Shown: piece after piece, positions 25,569 through 34,739 of the stretch
Layout of the letters: every line of letters starts with the position of its first letter
How positions within the stretch are numbered: the stretch's first letter is position 1
Source: Bacteroidota bacterium
GTDB lineage: Bacteria; Bacteroidota; Ignavibacteria; OLB7
Direction: 5' to 3'
Assembly (NCBI GenBank): GCA_018266795.1
Contig: JAFDZV010000026.1
Location: 22,941-86,940, forward strand
Length of the DNA: 64,000 nt
Position numbers and translations under genes: made by a program
The notes under the pieces: model-generated
Told to the model about the DNA's origin: nothing
The model's input: only the letters and a program-made list of their open reading frames with translations
Database searches by the model: none

Positions 25569-26717
25569 CTATCCACCCTCCTTTCCTCCCGGGCGCTCCC
25601 CGCCAAGCGCCTGCTCGAGATCGGCGATGAGGTCGTCCGGATGCTCGAGGCCTATCGAGAGACGCAGCAGATTGCCCGGTGTTGAACTGCCGGGCGGCTC
25701 CACGGAGGCACGATGTTCCGCCAGGCTGTGAACCCCGCCAAGGCTGGTTGCCCGGATGAACAGCTTCAAACGAGCCGCGACGGCAATCGCATCGGCGGCG
25801 TCGCCGCGAACCTGCACGGAGAGCATTCCGCCGAAGCGCTCCATCTGTCGCACTGCGATATCATGCCCCGGATGCGACGCCAGGCCGGGATAGTGCACCC
25901 GCTCGACCCGCGGATGCGCCTCCAGCCGGCGCGCGATCGCCAGAGCGCTCTCGGACTGCGCTCGCACACGCAACGGAAGCGTCTTGATCCCCCGCATCAC
26001 CAGCCAGCAATCGAACGGCGACGCCACGCCGCCGAAACGCATCTGAACCGTGCGAACCCGCTCGGCCATGCCGGCCGCCTCTTTGAAGACAAGCACGCCG
26101 GCCATGACATCACTGTGTCCGCCGAGGTATTTGGTTGCCGAGTGCATCACGATGTCCGCTCCCAGCGCAAACGGGCGCTGGAGCACGGGGGTGGCAAACG
26201 TGTTGTCGATCCCGAGGAGCGCGCCGCCGGCATGGGCGATTGCAGCCACGCGTTCGACATCCACCACCTTGAGCATCGGATTGGTAGGGCTCTCCCCCCA
26301 GAGCAGGACCGTGTTGGGACGCATGGAGGCGGCCACGGCGTCGGAGTCCGTGAAGTCCACGAACGTATGCTCCAGCCCCCAACGCTCGAAGTGTCCCGTG
26401 AGAATCGTCGCGGTGCCGTAGTAGGCGTCCGATGCAACAACGACGTGGTCACCGGGAGCGAGGGATTCCAGCACGGCCGCGATGGCGGCCATTCCGGAGG
26501 CGAAGGCCATGCCGCACGCCCCCCCTTCCAGCGCCCGAACGCAGGCCTCGAGCGCGTCACGATTCGGATTGCTGTAGCGACTGTAGAGATGCCCGTGCGG
26601 GAGAGAGCCATCCTCCGCACGTTCGAACGTTGTCGAGAGCGATATGGGCGCCGCAACGGCTCCCGCATTCAGATCCGGCGCCTCTCCGGCGTGAACGGCA
26701 AGTGTGTCGATGGTCAT
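25569..26717 (-). CDS. Cystathionine gamma-synthase / trans-sulfuration PLP enzyme
   Basis: A 382-residue fold-type I PLP enzyme of the Cys/Met metabolism family. The PLP lysine is K196 in HSATKYLGGHSD, SRYSNPN (45-51) donates the Tyr/Arg that bind the cofactor phosphate of the neighbouring subunit, and the Asp of GIDNTFATP (171) contacts the pyridine nitrogen. SLGGVHSLAEHRAS near the C-terminus is typical of gamma-synthase and gamma-lyase groups. Cystathionine gamma-synthase (MetB), gamma-lyase and methionine gamma-lyase cannot be separated by eye. It lies 57 bases after the amidohydrolase gene on the same strand. Confidence 0.88.
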   Translation of the reverse strand: MTIDTLAVHAGEAPDLNAGAVAAPISLSTTFERAEDGSLPHGHLYSRYSNPNRDALEACVRALEGGACGMAFASGMAAIAAVLESLAPGDHVVVASDAYYGTATILTGHFERWGLEHTFVDFTDSDAVAASMRPNTVLLWGESPTNPMLKVVDVERVAAIAHAGGALLGIDNTFATPVLQRPFALGADIVMHSATKYLGGHSDVMAGVLVFKEAAGMAERVRTVQMRFGGVASPFDCWLVMRGIKTLPLRVRAQSESALAIARRLEAHPRVERVHYPGLASHPGHDIAVRQMERFGGMLSVQVRGDAADAIAVAARLKLFIRATSLGGVHSLAEHRASVEPPGSSTPGNLLRLSIGLEHPDDLIADLEQALGGERPGGKEGG

Positions 26718-26774
26718 GAGAACGGAACATCAATTGGTGGGCAGGTGTCCGGCATGCGCGATTCACCATCCGCT

Positions 26775-28331
26775 TCACGCGCCGCGTCCGTCGTAGGCGA
26801 CCGCGCCGCCGGCAATCGTGAGCAGGACTCGCGAATCGAGATTTTCGAACGGGTCCGAATCGAGCACCACGATATCGGCATCGTTCCCCGGCGCAAGCGC
26901 CCCACGACGATGCCTGCCGGGAATACCGAGCGGTGCCCATGCCGTGTATGCGTCCACGGCCTCCTCCGGCGATATCCGCTGCTCGCCGTGCCATGGGCCG
27001 TTGGCCCCCGGCGGCGTTCGGTCAGTGAATGCGCGCAGCCCGGCCAGCGGATCCGCGGACTCGATGGGGAAATCGGAACCGCCGAGAACCGGCAGCCCGT
27101 GCGAGCGAAGCGACTTCCACGGATACGCCGTGGCACAGCGTTCATCTCCCAACCGCGCCAGGGCCATCGCGGCATCGCTCGTGCAGTGCACCGCCTGCAC
27201 AGCGGGCACAACGTTCAGCCAGACGAAGCGTGCAAGATCATCCGGGTGCACCGTCTGCGCATGCTCCATCCGAAGTAGCGCGCCCGCATGACCGGAGCGC
27301 AGGCGCTCGTATCCGTCCAGAACAACGCGCGCGGCAGCATCGCCGATTGCATGCGTGGCCACGCCGTATCCGCGCTCCAGCGGCTCGGCCGCCGCTTCGG
27401 CAAGTTCGCCGGCCGTCATCAACTGAAGGCCGGATGTATCCGGCGCGTCGCTGTAGGGCGCCAGCAGCAGCGCGCCGCGCGAACCCAGCGCGCCGTCCGC
27501 AAAGTACTTCACGCCAACCGCGTGAACGTTCGGCCCCAGCACCGCAGGCTTCGGCACTGCCTTCCACGCATCGTTCCTGCCGGCGAGAAACACCTGGCAG
27601 CGCAGACGCATATCCCCACGGTCCGCAACGCCGGCCATGGCGTGCAGGCGCTCCGGCTCGACGTTCATGTCGTGCACCTCCGTGATGCCGAGGCGCAGGC
27701 AGGCGGCAATGCTCTCGCGGATCCAGCCGGCCTGCTGGTCCGTTGTCGGCGGCGGAATCACCCGCTCCATCAACGCCATCGCCGCGTCGATCAGGATGCC
27801 GGTGGGCCGGCCCGATGCATCGGCAACGATCGTTCCTCCATCCGGCTGGCGCTCCCGGGCCGCCGCCTCCGTGATCCCGGCGGCATGCAGCGCGGCCGTG
27901 TTGCACCACGACGCATGGCTGTCGATGCGGATCAGCACGGCCGGGTTGTCCGGCAGCACCGCATCGAGCACCGCGCGATCGGGCATCGCACCGCTCCCCC
28001 ACTCCTCCTGGTTCCAGCCGAATCCGATCACCCATTCTCCCGGAGGACGGGTCCGGGCACGCTCCGCCATGCGCCGCGCGCATTCGGCCGCGGAGGCGGC
28101 GCCGCGAAGCTGAACGCGGCTCGCCATCAGCCCAAGCCCCATCAGATGGCAATGGGTATCGACGAAGCCGGGAAGGATAAGCGCCCTCTCCGGCAGCTCC
28201 ACCAGACGGGCGTTGATGGAAAGAGCGAAGCGCCGCGTATCGGACACGGAGGCGATGCTCGCCCCCTCCACGTTCACGGCACGCGGCGCACGGAAGTCCA
28301 ATGATGTCGCGGCAGAGGCAGAGGAATTCAT
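26775..28331 (-). CDS. Amidohydrolase family protein (YtcJ-like)
   Basis: A 518-residue metal-dependent hydrolase of the amidohydrolase-3/YtcJ group. The metal ligands are DTHCH (59-63: H60, H62), with later His in ATHAIGDAA and MEHAQTV and Asp in GSDFPIES. The KYFADGALGSRGALL segment, with DG and SRGA, is the family's own signature. The N-terminus is short, starting within the small beta domain; an upstream start at 28397 exists but adds sequence without family resemblance. The substrate (N-acyl amine, formamide or cyclic amide) is unknown. Confidence 0.85.
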   Translation of the reverse strand: MNSSASAATSLDFRAPRAVNVEGASIASVSDTRRFALSINARLVELPERALILPGFVDTHCHLMGLGLMASRVQLRGAASAAECARRMAERARTRPPGEWVIGFGWNQEEWGSGAMPDRAVLDAVLPDNPAVLIRIDSHASWCNTAALHAAGITEAAARERQPDGGTIVADASGRPTGILIDAAMALMERVIPPPTTDQQAGWIRESIAACLRLGITEVHDMNVEPERLHAMAGVADRGDMRLRCQVFLAGRNDAWKAVPKPAVLGPNVHAVGVKYFADGALGSRGALLLAPYSDAPDTSGLQLMTAGELAEAAAEPLERGYGVATHAIGDAAARVVLDGYERLRSGHAGALLRMEHAQTVHPDDLARFVWLNVVPAVQAVHCTSDAAMALARLGDERCATAYPWKSLRSHGLPVLGGSDFPIESADPLAGLRAFTDRTPPGANGPWHGEQRISPEEAVDAYTAWAPLGIPGRHRRGALAPGNDADIVVLDSDPFENLDSRVLLTIAGGAVAYDGRGA

Positions 28332-28418
28332 GCCGGAAGATACGCGGAGCGCATCGAACGGGAGCGTGGAAGGACGCGCCGGCACAAGTGCCGACACTGC
28401 GGCACAATCACATGCGCC

Positions 28419-29018
28419 TCAGCGCTTCGCCCGGAAAGGCTTTGCGGAGCCCGCCTCCGCAGCCGCCACCTTCACATCGGCCGGATATTTCGCCGCCATC
28501 TTCCCCACGGTTGTCACCTTGCGCATCGTGGTGGGAACGCCGATAGCCTTTTCCAGCGCCGCACCGGAGAAGCCGGAGTCCGAAAACCTGGTGCGGCAGA
28601 GCATGTACAGCTCCCGGTTGTTGTGATGGAACAGGTACCTCTCCGTCTGGAACGCAGCCAGCTGCGCGTGCGCAGCCTTGCTCAACGCATCCTGGAGAAA
28701 ACCGATGTACACCGTGTTCTCCGGGTTGTCCAGCTCGGCATCGGGGAAGGGCCGGTAGCCGGCAACCCCGGCAAGCTCCGTCACCGATCGCACGAATGTG
28801 GCCACCTCGTATCCGAGCGCCGTACGGAGATGCGACTCGATCCTCTGCTCCAGCGAGGCCGCAGTGCGCACCGGCGTTTCGAAGATCACGTTGCCGCTGG
28901 CGATGAATGTCTCCACACTCTGAAATCCCAGCTCCTCGAAGAGCCTCTTCAGGTGATCCATCTTTACAACGTGGCCGCCAACATTGATGGCGCGCAGGAA
29001 GGCGATGTATCGGGGCAT
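28419..29018 (-). CDS. DUF1697 family protein
   Basis: A 199-residue protein of DUF1697, small cytoplasmic proteins with an alpha/beta fold and no assigned reaction. The family start is unmistakable: MPRYIAFLRAINVGGH, then MDHLKRLFEELGFQSVETFIASGNVIFET. The C-terminal half has RNWRT-like elements and ends in a Lys/Arg-rich tail. Frame sequence upstream of this ATG belongs to an antisense frame. It lies 87 bases before the amidohydrolase gene on the same strand and is divergent from the serine hydrolase gene. Confidence 0.93.
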   Translation of the reverse strand: MPRYIAFLRAINVGGHVVKMDHLKRLFEELGFQSVETFIASGNVIFETPVRTAASLEQRIESHLRTALGYEVATFVRSVTELAGVAGYRPFPDAELDNPENTVYIGFLQDALSKAAHAQLAAFQTERYLFHHNNRELYMLCRTRFSDSGFSGAALEKAIGVPTTMRKVTTVGKMAAKYPADVKVAAAEAGSAKPFRAKR

Positions 29019-29318
29019 CTCGCGATATCGATGATTGAAGTGAAGGAGTGTACGGACGTTGCCGGCGCAATCTACTGATCTCTTATCGTCGGCACCGAAT
29101 CCCCGTGGCCCTGCTCCCCGGGATTGTTCCCGCCGCCCCTTCAGGGTTGCTTCCCACTGGATCGTCACGTTGTCCCGCGCCGCATGAGGCAAACGATGCA
29201 CGTACGCAGTACCTTTGCACGCGCATGCAATCGCAAACCGGAAGGAATGATTCCTCCGGACCCCGCGCCCTGCGTACGCACTCACACCCGAACCGGTTCT
29301 GCTTCCCAGTCCACGCAC

Positions 29319-30398
29319 ATGCAACGCGCCCTTACGGTCCTTTCTTTCCTGCTCCTTCCGGTTGCAGCAGTCACGCTGCACGGCCAGCCGCTCGCCTCCC
29401 TCGCGGACAGCATCCGCATGCACTATCGGATACCGGAGATCGGCTACGCCGTGATCTCCTCGGACTCGATCATCGAGATCGGAACGATCGGCATCAAACG
29501 GTACGGCACCTCGATCGCAGCCGATGCAGGCGATCGCTTCCACCTGGGCTCGAACACGAAGGGAGTAACCGGCCTCATCGCCGCCCTGCTGGTGAAGCAG
29601 GGAGCAATCCGGTGGGACACGGGGCTCTTCGATCTCTGCCCCGAGTTGAAACGGCGTAGCAACCGCGCCTACCATCGCGTCACACTGCTCGATCTCCTCA
29701 CACATCGCGCCGGCATACCACGCATGTTCATCGGCGACAGATTCCCCTCGCCGGCCACCGTTCACGGAAGTGCCCGCGACAGAAGAGCGCAATTCTGTTC
29801 GCTGCTGCTCGGCCGGAAGCCGGCGGCACCGGTAGGGACGCCCTCCTTTTCCAACGGCGGCTTCATCGTTGCGGCCGTGATGCTGGAGCGCGCATCGGGC
29901 AGATCGTGGGAACAGCTGGTTGCCGACCTCGGCGGCCGGCTCGGCATCGGCCCGGGCTTCTTCTACCCCAACGACAGCGACACGCTTCAGCCATGGGGCC
30001 ACACATCCGATCTGGTTCCAGCGGCACCGGCCGATCACTACAAGGAGGGTCTGCTCTCCGCTGCGGGCAACGTCAACATGAATGTCGTGGACTATGCCCG
30101 ATTCATCCAGGAGCATCTGCGAGGATTGCGCGGACGCTCCAGCCTGCTCACGCAGCCGGAGTTCGAGTTCGTTCACTATGGGCGGGAGCGGTTCTCGGTG
30201 GGATGGGAATGGTATCGCGAGGCGAACGGCCGGCTGATCTCGCATCACACCGGAAGCGCCGGAACCTTCTGCAGCCAGGCCTACATCCTGCCGGCATCGG
30301 ATCGGGCGTACATCCTCCTCACCAACTCGGCGCCGGAGGCCGGGCTCGACGCAATGGACGCTCTGCGGAAGATCATGATGCAGAGGTACGGGGGATGA
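29319..30398 (+). CDS. Beta-lactamase-fold serine hydrolase
   Basis: A 359-residue exported class C beta-lactamase/penicillin-binding-protein-fold hydrolase. Translation from MQRALTVLSF gives a signal peptide ending HGQ. The catalytic SxxK is SNTK in HLGSNTKGVTG. The second motif (YxN in true class C enzymes) is FSN in PSFSNGG, and the third is HTG in SHHTGSAG. The Tyr-to-Phe change makes true beta-lactamase activity doubtful; esterase or D-aminopeptidase-like activity on peptidoglycan fragments is more usual. The next gene converges after 19 bases. Confidence 0.87.
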   Translation: MQRALTVLSFLLLPVAAVTLHGQPLASLADSIRMHYRIPEIGYAVISSDSIIEIGTIGIKRYGTSIAADAGDRFHLGSNTKGVTGLIAALLVKQGAIRWDTGLFDLCPELKRRSNRAYHRVTLLDLLTHRAGIPRMFIGDRFPSPATVHGSARDRRAQFCSLLLGRKPAAPVGTPSFSNGGFIVAAVMLERASGRSWEQLVADLGGRLGIGPGFFYPNDSDTLQPWGHTSDLVPAAPADHYKEGLLSAAGNVNMNVVDYARFIQEHLRGLRGRSSLLTQPEFEFVHYGRERFSVGWEWYREANGRLISHHTGSAGTFCSQAYILPASDRAYILLTNSAPEAGLDAMDALRKIMMQRYGG

Positions 30399-30417
30399 TG
30401 GCGCGGGCGGGAAGCGA

Positions 30418-30906
30418 TCATGCCGGCGGCCAGATGCCGAGGCCGCGCCGCACGATCACGAGCTGGCCGACATGGTAGGCGTTGTGATCCACAACCAGCA
30501 ACAGCTCGCGCAGAATGGTCTGTCCGTTGCCGTGCGGTATTCGTGCGAAGAGATCGATGGATGCGTCGCCGGCCATTCGCTTCAACTCCTCGCGATCCGC
30601 GATGAACGCGGCAACGCTTGCATCCCAGGCGTCGTCATCGGGAGGCGCAGCCGATGCCGGCCAGTAATCATCGGGCCACTTCTGCTCCCTGTAGTCCGCG
30701 TTGCGGCAGAAGTCCAGAATGTCCAGCTGCGAGAGCCGGAGATGCTCCAGGAGCTGCCACGGCGAGTGCGGAATTCCCGGCGCGCAGGCGCCGCGAAGCT
30801 CGGTGGGAATGCTCCGTACGGAATCTTCGAATGTGGCGTGAGCGCCATGCCAGTCCAGAACGCGCTGCAGCTGGCCTCTCAGTGGATCGTGCGACTCGGT
30901 ATGCAT
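30418..30906 (-). CDS. DinB-superfamily protein (second)
   Basis: A 162-residue DinB_2-type four-helix protein. Family features are SPWQLLEHLRLSQLDIL with the first His and VVDHNAYHVGQLVIVRRGLG near the end with H-x3-H. PDDYWP in the middle is common in the subfamily. The start MHTESHDPL is chosen because it begins the amphipathic first helix. It differs from the DinB protein at 1404-1937. The reaction is unknown. Confidence 0.87.
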   Translation of the reverse strand: MHTESHDPLRGQLQRVLDWHGAHATFEDSVRSIPTELRGACAPGIPHSPWQLLEHLRLSQLDILDFCRNADYREQKWPDDYWPASAAPPDDDAWDASVAAFIADREELKRMAGDASIDLFARIPHGNGQTILRELLLVVDHNAYHVGQLVIVRRGLGIWPPA

Positions 30907-31111
30907 GGCGCAAAGATAGTATCGGGCATCGTTCCGCATACGCCGCCGCCTGGAGATCCGATAGCGCCGGGGTACCACGACGCGGAGGCGGAAACGCCGG
31001 GAACTTCTTCACGCACAACGCGCCGCGCGATTCACACGGCAACCGGTCCGCCCTCCCGCACCGGTGCGAGCCCGCGGACGCCGCGGCGCCGGACGCTCCA
31101 TGCAGCAGGCA

Positions 31112-33643
31112 CTACTGCCCGCCGCCGCCGCCGTTTCCGCCGCCGGACCCGCCCCCGCCCTTCGTCTCGCTCTTCTGTTGATCGTGCTGCTCCAGACGCG
31201 GCACCGTGCCGAAGTTGTAGCTGAGGTTCAATCCAACGAAGCGCGTGATATGCTTGCTGGTGGACTCCGTGTAGAACTCCGGCGAGCTGTACGTGGAGTG
31301 CCAGCTTTGAAGATTGAACGGATCGTTCAGCCGCAGCGAGATCGAAAGCCTGTTCTCCAGCAGCTTCTGGCGCAGCGAGAAGTTCCAGAACACGAAGCGG
31401 CCCTGATGATTCCCCCCCACGGTTGGCGGACTGTTGAAGAACATGGACATCGAGAACGTCAGGCCGGTCATGAGATCGGCGCTGAAGGAGGCGTTGCCGT
31501 TGTACCCGACCGCCGAGCTGCGGATGTCGCCGGGGATCGCGCTGCCGCGATTGACCTTGTTGTAGATACTCCCGGAGGCGCGCACATTGAACCAGTCCGA
31601 CGGGCGAAACGAGAACGAGAGCTCGGACCCGATCGAATACGAGCCGTTGAAGTTCTCGGAGGTGGAGTACGTTGCCCCGTTGATCAACCGGTCGCTCTGC
31701 TCGATGTTGCCGAGGGTGGCCGCATAGTAGGGCCCGATCGTCACCATGTTCCCCATTCCCCAATACGTGTTGTAGTTCAGCTCGAATGTGTTCGTGAACT
31801 CCGGATTCAGATCGGGGTTGCCGGAGGATGTGTACAGATCGTTCCACTTCACCTTGATCGGATTCAGTGCGTCCACGTCTGGAAGCGCGATGCTTCTGCG
31901 ATAGCTCAGCGTGATCGTGTGGGCGCCGCCAACCGTCCAGGCCAGCGAGCCGCTCGGGAACAGGTTCGTGTAGGTTCGCGAGATGATCTCCGATCCCGAC
32001 ACGAAGTGTGCCGATACGTTCGCATGCTCCGCGCGGAGCCCGGCCTGCAGATTCAGCCCCTGGGTCACCATCCATGCCGCCTGCCCGTAGAGCGCGTAAA
32101 TAGTGTTCTTCGGCAGATAGTGATTCGTCTGCACCGTATCGGGCACGAACTCGCCGAGCGCCTGGTTCCAGTTGTTCGCGGCCGTGTTGTCATCCAGGCT
32201 GTTGATCTCGTCCTTCGCACCGAAGGTCAGCTTCAACATGTCGCTGATCGGGTTCTCGTAGTCCAGACGCGCGATCACCGTGGCGTTGGCGTAGCTGGAC
32301 CGGTTGAGGCGATTCGTGCTCCTCGACGAATCCATTCCGCCGTCGGGAAGGAAATAGGTGCTGACATACCGGCTCCCGTTATTGTAGGAGAAGGCGTTGT
32401 AGCTGACGTCGAGCGATAGCTTGTGGTCCTCGGAGAACGTGTGCTTCAACAGGAGTGATGCGGTTGAGTATCCGCCGCTGTTCGCCGCATCCGGATTCGG
32501 CGCGTTCGTATCGTAGAAGCGGCCGGTGATCAGATCGCCCGTGTCGTAGATGGTGTGGTCACCGTAGGACGTGTAACCGGACGACCACCGATTGGCGTTG
32601 AAGGAGAAGGAAGCGAGATCGCTCCTGGTGAGGTTGTAATCCGCCTGGCCATATGCGTACCAGGCATTGGACTCCGATGAGCTGGTGCCGCTGCCGGTAA
32701 TTCGCTGCTGGCTGGTATCGGTGTAGTTCAGCCGCAGGCTGCTGCTCGTTCCCTGCTCGGGGCCGTGATAGCCGCCTCCGCCGATCGAGGCGTTGAGTTC
32801 ATCGCCGTTGAAGTAGAGCCCTGCTCCGCCGCTCAACCTGCCGCGCGAATCCACGCCGGCATTGACGTTGCCGCCGATCACATCGCTCATGGTACGCCGC
32901 GTGACGATGTTGATGATCCCGCCCTGATTCTTCGCATCGAACTGCGCGCCGGGGTTGGTGCGGATCTCGACGCTCTTCACCATGTTCGCCGGAAGCGTTT
33001 GCAGATACTTCTCCAGTTGATCGCGCGGCATCGTCAGCGGGCGATCGTTCATCATGATCGTCACGTTCTCGCTTCCGCGAAGCGAGATCTTTCCATCCTG
33101 ATCCACCTGCACCGACGATATCTGTCCCAGCAGCTCGCTCACCGTTGTTGCAGTGTACACCGGATTGTTCTCCACCCCGTACACCATCTTGTCCGCGAAC
33201 ACCATCACCTGCTCGCGCGGCGCCGTCACCTCGATCGTTCCCTTCTCAACAGGCAGCGTCACCAGGGAGATCGTCCCCACATCCAGCGTCGGCTTCTCGG
33301 CGGCGATCACAATGTTCTCCGCCACGTATCGCTCGTATCCCGCGAAGCGAACCTCAAGCACGTACCGATGGCCGATGGGAACATGCCCGATGGAGAAGGC
33401 TCCGTTCTGGTCCGCGACATCGCCCAGCGGTTTCGCGTTCGAGTCTGCGGGATCGCGCAGCGTTGCGATGGCCCCCTTCAGCGGCGCTCCGCCGGCAGCA
33501 TCGTGCACAGCGCCGGCAACGGTTCCGGTGAATTGAGCTGCAGCCGCAAGCGGAAGCAACAGCACCAACAACATGGACGCAGCGAACGCACGGAGCGATA
33601 CGGAGCCGGATGCCGGTGCGGGATGATGTTGTTCGCGATTCAT
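31112..33643 (-). CDS. TonB-type outer-membrane receptor with Gly-rich tail
   Basis: An 843-residue outer-membrane protein. The order is signal peptide (LLVLLLPLAAAAQ), a carboxypeptidase-regulatory-like beta domain (AGAVHDAAGGAPLKGAIATL), the plug (SSVQVDQDGKISLRG, IEIRTNPGAQFDAKNQGGIINIVTR-type segment) and a long barrel of the OMP_b-brl_3 family, with many aromatic-ended strands. This type is common in Bacteroidota; its cargo is usually unknown. The barrel seems to end near the last strand GLNLSYNFG; beyond it lies an unusual tail of about 30 residues rich in Gln, Lys and then Gly/Ser (GGGGSGGGNGGGGGQ). No partner lipoprotein gene is adjacent. Confidence 0.88.
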   Translation of the reverse strand: MNREQHHPAPASGSVSLRAFAASMLLVLLLPLAAAAQFTGTVAGAVHDAAGGAPLKGAIATLRDPADSNAKPLGDVADQNGAFSIGHVPIGHRYVLEVRFAGYERYVAENIVIAAEKPTLDVGTISLVTLPVEKGTIEVTAPREQVMVFADKMVYGVENNPVYTATTVSELLGQISSVQVDQDGKISLRGSENVTIMMNDRPLTMPRDQLEKYLQTLPANMVKSVEIRTNPGAQFDAKNQGGIINIVTRRTMSDVIGGNVNAGVDSRGRLSGGAGLYFNGDELNASIGGGGYHGPEQGTSSSLRLNYTDTSQQRITGSGTSSSESNAWYAYGQADYNLTRSDLASFSFNANRWSSGYTSYGDHTIYDTGDLITGRFYDTNAPNPDAANSGGYSTASLLLKHTFSEDHKLSLDVSYNAFSYNNGSRYVSTYFLPDGGMDSSRSTNRLNRSSYANATVIARLDYENPISDMLKLTFGAKDEINSLDDNTAANNWNQALGEFVPDTVQTNHYLPKNTIYALYGQAAWMVTQGLNLQAGLRAEHANVSAHFVSGSEIISRTYTNLFPSGSLAWTVGGAHTITLSYRRSIALPDVDALNPIKVKWNDLYTSSGNPDLNPEFTNTFELNYNTYWGMGNMVTIGPYYAATLGNIEQSDRLINGATYSTSENFNGSYSIGSELSFSFRPSDWFNVRASGSIYNKVNRGSAIPGDIRSSAVGYNGNASFSADLMTGLTFSMSMFFNSPPTVGGNHQGRFVFWNFSLRQKLLENRLSISLRLNDPFNLQSWHSTYSSPEFYTESTSKHITRFVGLNLSYNFGTVPRLEQHDQQKSETKGGGGSGGGNGGGGGQ

Positions 33644-34739
33644 GGGCAAATGAACTGCCTGCAATGTTGATGCCGCGCATGCCGGATGCACGGCGGAAGG
33701 TTCGATTCAGTGCGATGCCGATCCGGAAATCCTACCACGATCCTGCCGGCCCCGCATGCCTGGCATCGGGCCGCGGGCACCCGCGGATCGCCACGAGCCG
33801 CGATCGCATCACGGCAAGGACGCCAACCACTACGCCCGATGCAAGGGAATTGCGAAGCCGCGGAAAGGAAGCGCGATGTGAGAATGCCCGGAAGCTCATG
33901 ACACCATGCATTGCGCACCGCGCACATCGATCGTCTTCGCAAGACCATGGATGTGAACATCCAGCAACGGCCGTTGCGAGGAGGGAGCCGCGAAGACCAC
34001 AGGTGAGTCATTGCCGAAGGATACCTCGACGTGGTCGGAGGTTGCGCGTCTCGCGAGGATGCACTTGCGACGCACGGAACCGCTCGCTGTTCCCCCTGGC
34101 TGCGCAGTCCGTTGTCCCGGCAGGCGCACGACCATGCCTGCGAACGGCAGGGCACGAGACAGCGCAAGTTCCGATAGTACATCCAGCCTCTTTCCGGGAT
34201 GAACGCAGCGCGGGCCGGCGTACCGGGAGCGGCCCGCAGGGTCGCTCCAAAGGCCGGAGGGATCCGCCATTGAAGCGGATACATCGTTCGGCCGCATATG
34301 AACGCGGCACGGACGGCAATTATACAAAAGTCGATCGACCTACGGGCTCACCTCTCCCGCTCTCCCTGCGGCATGCCGAACGCGATGCGGGACGAATCGA
34401 TTCGCACGGCGCCGGCCGGACATTCCGCCGCGATCACCAATCCGTGATATCGTAACCCGGAAGGTTGCATCGTTCGCGTGCGATGGTATATTGCGCGCTC
34501 CCCAACACCCCCGCGCACGGTTGGCTTCCCCGTACCGACCACGTTCCCCCGACACACGACTTCGTCCTTCGAATCGGCTGCGTCATTTCGCCGTCGGCAA
34601 TTCGCCTGCGGTATGGACGCCGGCTGCAATGCGCACGCGCTGGTGCCCGAGGCATTCGAGCATGTGGAGGCGCCGTGATGCATACAGTTCGTTTTCATCG
34701 TTCGATCTATTTCAATCATCAAATCCGCTGGAGACACGC
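33644..34739. other. Intergenic region upstream of lodA-like gene
   Basis: About 1.1 kb with no confident gene between the divergent receptor and lodA-like genes. A minus-strand frame at 33896-34327 has moderately coding-like third positions but no family resemblance. Its last part, with VRRKCILARR and LLDVHIHGLAK, could be a small unrecognised protein. Confidence 0.4.

Noticed and set aside
28419-30248. Longer version of the DUF1697 frame
   Set aside because: The DUF1697 family start (MPRYIAFLRAINVGG) lies at 29018; sequence upstream overlaps the divergent serine hydrolase gene.
29319-30398. Calling the serine hydrolase a true beta-lactamase
   Set aside because: The second motif has Phe in place of the class C Tyr; only the fold is supported.
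33896-34327. Minus-strand frame upstream of the LodA-like gene
   Set aside because: Third-position composition is intermediate, but there is no recognisable domain and the upstream half is Arg/Pro-rich. Kept only as a note in the gap entry.
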